From: JBOHPP01 sp050731755
Lineage (GTDB): Bacteria; Methylomirabilota; Methylomirabilia; Rokubacteriales; CSP1-6
Assembly: GCA_050731755.1 (NCBI GenBank)
Contig: JBOHPP010000111.1
Coordinates: forward strand, 1 to 15,134
Length of the DNA stretch: 15,134 bases
Direction of reading: 5' to 3'
The notes below the pieces were generated by a model. The model did not search any database. It was not told the DNA's origin and saw only the letters and a list, made by a program, of their open reading frames with translations. Below are positions 7,274 through 13,972 of this stretch, piece after piece. Position 1 is the first letter of the stretch. Each line of letters opens with the position of its first letter. The translations under genes and the position numbers were made by a program.

Positions 7274-10200
7274 CTACTCCGCCTTGAAGTACTTCGCCTG
7301 CGGGTGATGGAAGACGACCGCAGAGACGGACGCCTCGGGATCCATCATGAAGCCCTCGGTCAGCGTCACGCCGATCTGCTCGGGCCGAAGCAGGCGCCAG
7401 AGCGTCGCCTGGTCGGCGAGGTTGGGGCAGGCCGGGTAGCCGAAGGAGACGCGGATTCCACGATAGCGGCCCTTCAGCTTGTCGCCGATGGTGAGGTCGG
7501 GCGGATCGGGAAAGCCCCACAGCGTGCGCAGCCGCGCGTGGAGCATCTCCGCGAACGCCTCGGCGCCCTCGATGGCCAGCGCCTGCAGCGCGTGCGACTT
7601 GAAGTACTCGCCGCGGATCTTCAGGGCCTCGGCCCGCTCGCGCACGCCGCCGCCGCAGGTCACGACGAACATCGCCACGAAGTCGTCGGCCTCGTCGCGG
7701 ACGTAGTCGCTCAGGCACAGGCGCTCCCCCGCCGGCTGGCGAGGGAAGACGAAGCGCGCGATCTCGGCGCCGGCGGCGTCGAGGATGGCCAGGGCGTCAC
7801 CCGCCGCCCGGGCCCGGACCCATCGGTAGATTCCGTGGGCCCGCAGCAGCCCGTCGCTGATCGCCTCCGCCTTGAGCGCCTCGATCGCCTCGTGGATCTC
7901 GCGGGCCTTGGGGTCGCCCGTCTCCAGCAAGCGGCTGACCAGCCCGCGCAGGCCCAGATGCTTGCCGTAGAGCATCTGGAGATTCAGGTACGGGTAGAGG
8001 TGGCCGAGCGGCACGTCGCGTAGCACGTGCGGCTCGAGATCGGGCGGTCGGGGTGGCTCGACGCGCGAGAGGTACACGCGCGCCGGCGGCAGCGCCTCGG
8101 CCGGAGCCGGCGCGGCCTCCCCGACGTCGGCGGCCAGCGCCGCGAACTCCCGGCGCACCCGCTCGATGAGGGCCTCGCGGGTGGGCGCCGAGAACAACCG
8201 GTTGGCCAACTCCAGCCCATCCATCGCATCGCGGGCGTAAACCGTGAGGCCGGCGTGCTCGGGGGCGATGCGCGTGGCCGTGAACTTCTTGGTGAGCGCG
8301 GCGCCGCCGACGAACAGGGGGATGTCGATGCCGGCGGCGCGGAAGTCCTGGGCGGTGACCACCATCTGCTGGGCGGACTTGACCAGCAATCCGCTCAACC
8401 CGATGGCATCGGGCTTCACCTCGCGGCAGGCGGCGATCAGCGTCTCCGGGGGCACCTTGATGCCGAGATTCACCACGCGGTAGCCGTTGTTCGAGAGGAT
8501 GATCTCCACCAGGTTCTTGCCGATGTCGTGCACGTCGCCCTTCACGGTGGCCAGGACGAAGGTGCCGCGGGTGGCGGCCTCGGCCTTTTCCATGAACGGT
8601 TCCAGGTGGGCCACGGCCGCCTTCATCGCCTCCGCCGACTGGAGCACCTCGGCGACGATGAGCTGGTTGTCGTTGAAGAGTCGGCCCACCTCGTCCATGC
8701 CCTTCATGAGGGGACCGTTGATGATGTCGAGTGGGGCCGCCTCCTGGAGCTTCGCGTCGAGGTCGGCGATCAGGCCGTCCCGACTGCCCTCCACGATGTA
8801 CCGGGCCAGCCGTTCGTCCAGGCTCAGCGTGCTGGGAGGCGCGGTGGCCCGCGTCCGGCCCCGGAAATGGGCGGCGAAGGCGGCGACCGGGTCCTGGCCG
8901 CGGCAGAAGATGAGGTCCTCGGCCAGCCGCCGCTCCTCTTCCGGGATCGAGGGGTAGCGCTCCAGGCGCTCGGTGTTCACGATGGCATAGTCCAGCCCGG
9001 CCTTGGTCGCGTGGTAGAGGAAGACGGCATTCAGCACTTCGCGCCCGGCCGCGGGCAGGCCGAACGACACGTTGGAGATGCCGAGGATGATCTTGGCCTG
9101 GGGAAGGCGGGCCTTGATCAAGCGCACGCCCTCGATGGTCTCCACCGCCGAGCCGACGTAATTCTGATCGCCGGTGCCCACGGGGAACACCAGGGGGTCG
9201 AAGATCAGGTCCCGGGCGGGGATCCCATATTTTTCGGTCAGCAGGGCGTAGGACCGCTCGGCGATGGCCAGCTTGCGCTGGCGGCTCAGCGCCATGCCCT
9301 GCTGCTTGTCCTCGTCGATGCAGCCGACGATCACGGCGGCGCCGTACGTCTTGAGCAGCGGGCCGACCCGCTCGAAGCGCTCCTCGCCGTCCTCCAAATT
9401 GATGGAGTTGACGATGGCCTTGCCCTGGCAGTGCCGGAGGGCCAGCTCGATCACCGCCGCGTCGGTGGAGTCGATCATGAGCGGCACCTTCACCTTGCGG
9501 GTGATCGCCGCCATGAAGCGATCCACGTCGGCCGCTTCGTCGCGGTCGGGGTTGGCCAGGCAGACATCGAGCACCTGGGCGCTGGTCCGCACCTGGGCGC
9601 GCCCGATCTCGGCGGCCTCCTCGAACCGGTCGGCCACGATCAGCTCCTTGAAGCGCCGAGAGCCGATCACGTTCGTGCGCTCGCCGACGAAGACGGGGCG
9701 GTTGTCCTCGGTGGGGGCGAGCGCCTCGATGCCGCTCACCGCCTGCGGCTCCGTCGCCGCCGGCACGCGGGGCGAGCGGCCGCGAACGAGGCCGGCCAGC
9801 GCCCGGATGTGGGAGGGCGTGGTGCCGCAGCAGCCGCCGACGAGGTTCACCCAGCCCTCGCTGACGAACCGCCGCATCTTGAAGGCGAGGCTGTCGGCGG
9901 TCTCCGCGTACTGCCCGCGCTCGTCCGGCAGCCCCGCGTTGGGATAGACGGACACGAAACACGTGGCCGTCTGGCTGAGCGTGCGCAGATGGTCGGTCAT
10001 GAACTCGGGGCCGGTCGCGCAGTTGAGCCCGATGGAAAAGAGGCCGAGATGCTGCAGCGCGATGTACAGCGCCTCCACCCCCTGGCCGGCCAGCATCGTC
10101 CCCATCGGTTCGATCGTCGCGCTGACCATCAGTGGCAGCTCGCGGCCGGCCTCCCGCATGGCGCGCTGGACGCCGATGGCAGCGGCCTTGAGGTTGAGGG

Positions 10201-10699
10201 TGTCCTGCTGGGTCTCGAGCAGGAGCGCGTCGACGCCGCCGTCGATGAGGCCCCGAGCCTGGATGGCGTAGGCCTCTCGGACCTCGTCGAACGTGACGTT
10301 TCGGGTGACGCTGATCGTGCGCGTGCCCGGCCCCATGGCGCCGATGACGAACCCAACACCGGCCGCCTCGCGGGCGATGCCGGCCGCGGCCCGCGCGATG
10401 GCGTAGGCGTGGTCAGCCAGCCCGTACTCGCCCAGGACGTAGGGCGCGCAGCCGAAGGTGTTCGTAGAGACCAGGTCGGCGCCCGCTTCCAGGTACGCGG
10501 CGTGGATGCCGCGGACGACATCCGGCCGCGTGAGGTTCAGGTGCTCGTTGCATCCCTCGTACTCGGGGCCGCCGAAGTCGGCCGCGGTGAGCCCGGCCGC
10601 CTGGATCATCGTGCCCATCGCCCCGTCGAGGACGAGAATGCGCTCGCTCAGCGCCGCGCGCAGGGCGTGGGTCCGTGACTCCCGATTCATAACCACCAT
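7274..10699 (-). CDS. metH: Cobalamin-dependent methionine synthase
   Basis: 1141 aa, slightly shorter than Escherichia coli MetH (1227). It transfers a methyl group from 5-methyltetrahydrofolate via cobalamin to homocysteine. All four modules are present. The homocysteine domain (about 15-310) has zinc cysteines C227 (GLNC) and C290/C291 (GGCCGTTPSH). The pterin-binding domain (about 330-610) has FVGERTNVIGSRRF and LMIDSTD. The B12 cap and Rossmann domains (about 625-850) have DVHDIGKN, with H724 as lower cobalt ligand, plus GLSGLLVKS and FVGGAALT. The AdoMet reactivation domain (about 870-1141) has FGYPACPN near 1086-1093 and VTLTEGFMMDPEASVS. The start is ATG 10699 or the in-frame ATG 10690; neither has a clear Shine-Dalgarno. 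Only 60 bp separate it from the divergent CoA-transferase gene, so there is no room there for a B12 or SAM riboswitch. No metF or cobalamin gene is adjacent. Confidence 0.96.
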   Translation of the reverse strand: MVVMNRESRTHALRAALSERILVLDGAMGTMIQAAGLTAADFGGPEYEGCNEHLNLTRPDVVRGIHAAYLEAGADLVSTNTFGCAPYVLGEYGLADHAYAIARAAAGIAREAAGVGFVIGAMGPGTRTISVTRNVTFDEVREAYAIQARGLIDGGVDALLLETQQDTLNLKAAAIGVQRAMREAGRELPLMVSATIEPMGTMLAGQGVEALYIALQHLGLFSIGLNCATGPEFMTDHLRTLSQTATCFVSVYPNAGLPDERGQYAETADSLAFKMRRFVSEGWVNLVGGCCGTTPSHIRALAGLVRGRSPRVPAATEPQAVSGIEALAPTEDNRPVFVGERTNVIGSRRFKELIVADRFEEAAEIGRAQVRTSAQVLDVCLANPDRDEAADVDRFMAAITRKVKVPLMIDSTDAAVIELALRHCQGKAIVNSINLEDGEERFERVGPLLKTYGAAVIVGCIDEDKQQGMALSRQRKLAIAERSYALLTEKYGIPARDLIFDPLVFPVGTGDQNYVGSAVETIEGVRLIKARLPQAKIILGISNVSFGLPAAGREVLNAVFLYHATKAGLDYAIVNTERLERYPSIPEEERRLAEDLIFCRGQDPVAAFAAHFRGRTRATAPPSTLSLDERLARYIVEGSRDGLIADLDAKLQEAAPLDIINGPLMKGMDEVGRLFNDNQLIVAEVLQSAEAMKAAVAHLEPFMEKAEAATRGTFVLATVKGDVHDIGKNLVEIILSNNGYRVVNLGIKVPPETLIAACREVKPDAIGLSGLLVKSAQQMVVTAQDFRAAGIDIPLFVGGAALTKKFTATRIAPEHAGLTVYARDAMDGLELANRLFSAPTREALIERVRREFAALAADVGEAAPAPAEALPPARVYLSRVEPPRPPDLEPHVLRDVPLGHLYPYLNLQMLYGKHLGLRGLVSRLLETGDPKAREIHEAIEALKAEAISDGLLRAHGIYRWVRARAAGDALAILDAAGAEIARFVFPRQPAGERLCLSDYVRDEADDFVAMFVVTCGGGVRERAEALKIRGEYFKSHALQALAIEGAEAFAEMLHARLRTLWGFPDPPDLTIGDKLKGRYRGIRVSFGYPACPNLADQATLWRLLRPEQIGVTLTEGFMMDPEASVSAVVFHHPQAKYFKAE

Positions 10700-10759
10700 A
10701 GTAGCCTATCGAGTCGGTGGCGGTGGTCTGGGTCGAGCAGTTGGGCTACCCTGTGGCCC

Positions 10760-11959
10760 ATGACCGCCAACGACCTGTCCCTCCGTGGGATTCGCGTCCT
10801 CGACCTCTCCCGCGTGCTGGCCGGCCCCTTCTGCGGCATGCTGCTGGCCGACCTCGGCGCCGACGTCATCAAGGTCGAGGACACCGGGGCCGGGGACGAG
10901 TCGCGCACCTGGCCACCCCACAAGGACGGCGAGTCGGCGGCCTATCTCGTCATCAACCGCAACAAGCGGGACATGACGCTCGACCTCAAGACCTCCGACG
11001 GTGTGGAGGTCTTCAAGCGGCTTCTGGGCCGGGCCGACGTCCTCATCGAAAACTTCCGCACCGGCACCATGGAGTCGTTCGGCCTCGGCTACGAGGCGCT
11101 GGCCCCGCTCAACCCACGGCTCGTCTACTGCTCCATCTCGGCCTTCGGGCGCACCGGGCCCCGGGCCGATGGCGCGGGCTACGAGGCGCTGATGCAGGCG
11201 TTCAGCGGCATCATGTCGATCACCGGCGAGCCCGACGGCCCGCCGGTCCGCTGCGGCGTCTCATTCCTCGACCTGACGACCGGCATCCTCTGCGCCTACG
11301 GCATCGTCAACGCGCTCCTGCACCGCGAGCAAACCGGGCTCGGTCAGCGCGTGGACGGCTCACTTCTGGAGACGGCGGTGAGCCTGCTCAACTACCACGC
11401 CGAGGGCTACCTGCTGACCGGGGCCGTGCCCCGGGCCCTCGGCTCCTCGCATCCGTCGCTGTCGCCCTATCGCAACTTCCAGTGTCGGGACGGCCAGTGG
11501 ATCTTCATCGCTGGCGCCAACGACCGCTTCTGGCAGCGCCTGGCCCCGGCGCTGGGCCTGCCCGAGATGGCGACGGACCCGCGCTTCGCCACCAACATCG
11601 AGCGCGTGAAGCATCGCCGGGAGCTGGAGACGGCGCTGGAGCAGGCCATCGCCGGCCACGACCGCGAGCCGCTCCTCAAGCGCCTGGAGGAGGTAGGGGT
11701 GCCGGCGACGCCGGTGAACACCGTCGACCAGGTGATGGACGACCCCCAGACGGCGGCCCGCAGTATCATCCAGCGCGTGCAGCATCCGAAGCTGGGCGAA
11801 ATCCCGATGGTGGCGACGCCGCTCACGTTCTCCCGCATGACGCCCGGGGTGCGGACCCCGGCGCCGCTCCAGGGCCAGCACACCGACGAGGTCCTGGCCG
11901 AGCATGGCTACTCGCGGGAGGCGATCGCCGCGCTGCGCGCCAAGAAGGTCATCCGCTAG
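10760..11959 (+). CDS. CaiB/BaiF (family III) CoA-transferase
   Basis: 399 aa, typical length for the family. Family III enzymes move CoA between carboxylic acids through an aspartyl-CoA thioester. The sequence opens with LRGIRVLDLSRVLAGPFCGM (8-27) and has LGADVIKVE (32-40), SAYL-type NRNKRDMTLDL (66-76), VLIENFRTGTM (94-104), SISAFGRTGP (125-134) and the catalytic FLDLTTG with D171. The C-terminal part (about 225-325) is the small domain, ending with the usual GQHTDEVLAEHGYS. It is most like the broad formyl-/succinyl-CoA-type transferases, and its acid substrates cannot be told from sequence. No Shine-Dalgarno precedes ATG 10760; TACCCT at 10747-10752 could be a -10 box for a leaderless transcript. 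The AhpD/CMD-like selenoprotein candidate follows 15 nt downstream and is probably co-transcribed. Confidence 0.92.
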   Translation: MTANDLSLRGIRVLDLSRVLAGPFCGMLLADLGADVIKVEDTGAGDESRTWPPHKDGESAAYLVINRNKRDMTLDLKTSDGVEVFKRLLGRADVLIENFRTGTMESFGLGYEALAPLNPRLVYCSISAFGRTGPRADGAGYEALMQAFSGIMSITGEPDGPPVRCGVSFLDLTTGILCAYGIVNALLHREQTGLGQRVDGSLLETAVSLLNYHAEGYLLTGAVPRALGSSHPSLSPYRNFQCRDGQWIFIAGANDRFWQRLAPALGLPEMATDPRFATNIERVKHRRELETALEQAIAGHDREPLLKRLEEVGVPATPVNTVDQVMDDPQTAARSIIQRVQHPKLGEIPMVATPLTFSRMTPGVRTPAPLQGQHTDEVLAEHGYSREAIAALRAKKVIR

Positions 11960-11962
11960 AGG

Positions 11963-11968
11963 AAGGAG
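11963..11968 (+). promoter_or_regulatory. Ribosome-binding site choosing between two adjacent ATGs
   Basis: AAGGAG lies 3 nt before ATG 11972 and 6 nt before ATG 11975. The second spacing is the more usual one, so 11975 is taken as the start of the AhpD/CMD-like gene. Confidence 0.6.
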
Positions 11969-11974
11969 ACGATG

Positions 11975-12505
11975 ATGGCAGTGGTGAATCCCGTCGCCAA
12001 GGACAAGGTCAGCGGCGAGGCCGTACCCATCTTCGACGACCTGGCCAAGCGGTTCGGGCGCGTCCCGAACATCTTCGGAGTGATGGCGCACCGCCCCGAG
12101 GCCCTCAAGAACTTCCTGCCGCTCTACGGCGCGATCATGACTCAGGGGACGGTCGAGCCCAAGCTCAAGGAACTGACCTACCTCAAGGTCTCGCTCGTCA
12201 ATGGTTGCGAGTACTGAACCCGCGCCCACACCGCTTCGTCGAAGCGGGCGGGCGTGACCGACGAGCACATCCGGGCGCTCCAGTTCTACGAGCGGAGCCC
12301 GCTGTTCAGCGACAAGGAGAAGGCGGTGATCCTCCACGCCGAGCGGCTCACCCGGGGCGCCGCCGCCGTCCGCGACGGCACGCTCCAGGACCTGCGCCAG
12401 CACTTCAGCGAGGACCAGATCGTGGAACTCACGCTGGTCGTCTGTGCCGCCAACTTCACCAACCGCTTCAACGACGGCCTGCGGGTGGAGCCGGACCTGG
12501 GATGA
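11975..12505 (+). CDS. AhpD/carboxymuconolactone-decarboxylase-family protein with in-frame TGA at the active-site Cys (putative selenoprotein)
   Basis: 176 aa when TGA 12215-12217 is read as selenocysteine (U81). The frame continues without another stop to TGA 12503-12505. The joined product is a full CMD-family protein: RFGRVPNIFGVMAHRPEALK (26-45), KELTYLKVSLVNGCEY (65-80), U81, TRAH (82-85), then SDKEKAVILHAERLTR and IVELTLVVCAANFTNRFNDG. CMD/AhpD enzymes use a CxxC thiol pair for peroxidase or reductase chemistry. Here the pair is C78-E-Y-U81. E66 and H85 sit 12 residues before C78 and 4 after U81, as Glu118 and His137 do in Mycobacterium tuberculosis AhpD. TGA therefore replaces the second, reactive cysteine (one base from TGC), and a SECIS-like hairpin follows. 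It lies 15 nt after the CoA-transferase gene. Alternatives are a sequencing error or a recent nonsense mutation; automatic annotation would truncate or split it. Confidence 0.78.
12222..12255 (+). promoter_or_regulatory. Candidate bacterial SECIS element downstream of the in-frame TGA
   Basis: CCGCTTC (12231-12237) pairs perfectly with GAAGCGG (12241-12247), leaving the triloop GTC (12238-12240). Below it, CGCCC (12223-12227) pairs with GGGCG (12250-12254), plus a G-U pair at 12222/12255, across a small ACA/GC internal loop. Counting the U of UGA as 1, the loop G is nucleotide 24 and U 25. In Escherichia coli fdhF the SelB-contacted loop bases are G23 and U24. A bulged U equivalent to fdhF U17 is not seen; the internal loop falls at nucleotides 14-16. 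The element is inside the coding region, as bacterial SECIS elements are. Confidence 0.65.
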
Positions 12506-12508
12506 GTG

Positions 12509-12552
12509 TTGTGAAATTGGAGGGGGCGGGTTGTGAAGTTGGAGGGGGCCGG
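12509..12552 (+). repeat. Two 22-bp imperfect tandem units after the AhpD/CMD-like gene
   Basis: Units 12509-12530 and 12531-12552 share TTGTGAA-TTGGAGGGGGC and differ at the eighth base (A or G) and near the end. They start 4 nt after the stop of the preceding gene. Confidence 0.75.
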
Positions 12553-12622
12553 TTGTGGCACCCCGCGCGAACGGGGAGGTTTGGAGGGGGCCGGTTGTGG
12601 CACCCCGCGCGAACGGGGAGGT
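12539..12622 (+). repeat. Two perfect 42-bp tandem repeats with internal hairpins
   Basis: 12539-12580 and 12581-12622 are identical; a third partial unit (TTGGAGGGGGC) follows at 12623. Each unit contains CCCCG (12561-12565; 12603-12607) and CGGGG (12572-12576; 12614-12618), a 5-bp stem with a 6-nt loop. The unit is 14 codons long, but no real gene reads through it. It lies in the 146-bp gap between convergent genes. Confidence 0.85.
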
Positions 12623-12651
12623 TTGGAGGGGGCGGCCGCTGCCCCCTCCAA
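12623..12651. terminator. Perfect 11-bp hairpin between convergent operons (probable bidirectional terminator)
   Basis: TTGGAGGGGGC (12623-12633) pairs perfectly with GCCCCCTCCAA (12641-12651) around a 7-nt loop. It touches the last base of the M24 gene stop codon (12652-12654 on the - strand) and follows the + strand operon by about 120 bp. No T-run follows on either strand, so termination is inferred from position and stem strength. The left arm is the last copy of the repeat unit, so the repeat supplies one half of the stem. Confidence 0.5.
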
Positions 12652-13962
12652 TCAAAGAAACCCGGGACGCGGCTTGCCGGCGTTCGAGGGGTCCAATTCC
12701 CGCGTGCCGGGCAGCGGTCCCTGGAACGTCCAGTAGCGCTGGCCGGCCACCAGCAACGTCTCGGCCGGGAAGCGGGTGAGAATCTCGTGGCCGGTGTCGG
12801 TCACCAGGATCTCTTCCTCGATACGCGCCGCCGACCAGCCGTCAGCCGCCGGCCAGAAGTTCTCCAGCGCGAACACCATCCCCGGCTCCAACGCCACCGG
12901 GTGGTCGAGCGAGACGAGCCGGCTGATGACTGGCTGCTCCCAGATGGACAGCCCCACGCCGTGGCCGTACTGCAGCCCGAAGCAGGCCTCTTCGTCGGGG
13001 AACCCGAACTCCTGGGCCCGCGGCCACGTCGCCGCGATGTCGGCGGTGGTGACGCCCGGCTTGACCATGGCGATCGCCACGTCGAGCATCTCGCGGCAGC
13101 GCTTGTAGGCATCGACCAGCGCCGGCGAGGCGCTACCCACGGCGAATGAGCGGTAGTAGCAGGTGCGGTAGCCCATGTAGGAATGCAGGATGTCGAAATA
13201 GGCGGGATCGCCCGGGCGCAGCGCGCGATCCGAGAAGACGTGCGGGTGGGGGTTGCAGCGCTCGCCGGCGATCGCGTTGACGGCCTCCACGTCCTCGGAG
13301 CCGAGGTCGTACAGCGTCTTGGCCGCGATGCCCACCAGCTCGTTTTCCCGAATCCCGGGCCGCATCGCCTCGTAGAGCTTCTCGTAGGCGGCGTCGACCA
13401 TCATGGCCGCCGTGTTGAGCAAGACGATCTCGTCGCGGGTCTTGATGCGGCGCACGGCCTGCAGGAGCTGCTGGCCGTCCAGGACGGTGAGCCCTTCGCG
13501 CTGCAGGGCCTGCAGCACGGGCATCTCGATGACGTCCACCCCCAGGGGCGCCCGGTGGAGATTGCGCGCCTCCAGCTCGCGCTTGATCTTGCGGGCCAGA
13601 TCCTCGGCCCGCCCCATCTCCGGCGTCATGGCGCCGCGCAGGAGCCCGATGCCCGCCCGGGAACGCTCGCCCAGCCAGGGGCAGGAGAGCTGATGGTGGC
13701 GGGCGGCCGAGCCGAAGTCCCACATGATCGGCTCGCCGCCGCGGGGCAGCAGGCAGAAGCGAGAGAGCTTGTCGCGTGCCCACTCGCCGATCGTCGTGTT
13801 GGTGACGTAGCGGATGTTGTACATGTCGAAGCAGAGGAGCCCACCCAGCTCGGACCGGTCGAGGTGCGCGCGCACCCGCTCCAGGCGCTCGCGGCGCAGG
13901 CGCTCGAAGCTGACCCGCTCTTCCCAATCGACGCCCATGGTGCCGTACGTCGGAAGACCCAT
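12652..13962 (-). CDS. M24 family protein (creatinase/Xaa-Pro peptidase-like) with one metal ligand replaced
   Basis: 436 aa. Residues about 20-165 form a creatinase N-terminal domain (FDMYNIRYVTN at 45-55) and about 175-410 the pita-bread M24 catalytic domain. The five ligand positions of the dinuclear-metal enzymes read D257 (AYFDILHSYMGYR), C268 instead of the second Asp (11 residues later), H334 (QYGHGVGL), E367 (FALENFW) and E382 (ARIEEEILVT). Four are kept and one is Asp-to-Cys. A normal two-metal aminopeptidase is therefore doubtful. A one-metal or Cys-ligated enzyme, or a creatinase/DddP-like lyase or hydrolase, is possible. ATG 13962 has AGGAGG (13969-13974) 6 nt upstream, overlapping the stop of the preceding dehydrogenase gene. 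The two genes are 10 nt apart and form an operon. Confidence 0.87.
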   Translation of the reverse strand: MGLPTYGTMGVDWEERVSFERLRRERLERVRAHLDRSELGGLLCFDMYNIRYVTNTTIGEWARDKLSRFCLLPRGGEPIMWDFGSAARHHQLSCPWLGERSRAGIGLLRGAMTPEMGRAEDLARKIKRELEARNLHRAPLGVDVIEMPVLQALQREGLTVLDGQQLLQAVRRIKTRDEIVLLNTAAMMVDAAYEKLYEAMRPGIRENELVGIAAKTLYDLGSEDVEAVNAIAGERCNPHPHVFSDRALRPGDPAYFDILHSYMGYRTCYYRSFAVGSASPALVDAYKRCREMLDVAIAMVKPGVTTADIAATWPRAQEFGFPDEEACFGLQYGHGVGLSIWEQPVISRLVSLDHPVALEPGMVFALENFWPAADGWSAARIEEEILVTDTGHEILTRFPAETLLVAGQRYWTFQGPLPGTRELDPSNAGKPRPGFL

Positions 13963-13972
13963 CGCCTGCCTC

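Noticed and set aside
8027..10678. Very long open frame (883 codons) antisense to metH.
   Set aside because: The product is low-complexity, His/Arg/Gly/Val-rich, and has no recognisable motif. It mirrors the metH codon pattern in GC-rich DNA.
11972..12505. Two separate small genes or a broken gene on either side of TGA 12215-12217.
   Set aside because: Both parts are in the same frame, together give one full CMD domain, and the codons between the TGA and the next possible start (GTG 12254) encode the conserved TRAH segment. A second gene starting at 12254 would lack half the active site. Sequencing error remains possible.
12559..12622. CRISPR-like repeats: the CCCCGCGCGAACGGGG core resembles type I-E repeat palindromes.
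   Set aside because: The spacing between cores is identical sequence, not variable spacers; there are only two units of 42 bp and no cas gene. I treat it as an ordinary tandem repeat.
11360..12655. Antisense frame over the CoA-transferase and repeat cluster, encoding a 14-residue repeated peptide.
   Set aside because: The peptide repeat merely reflects the 42-bp DNA repeats being a multiple of three; the rest of the frame is a shadow of the + strand genes.
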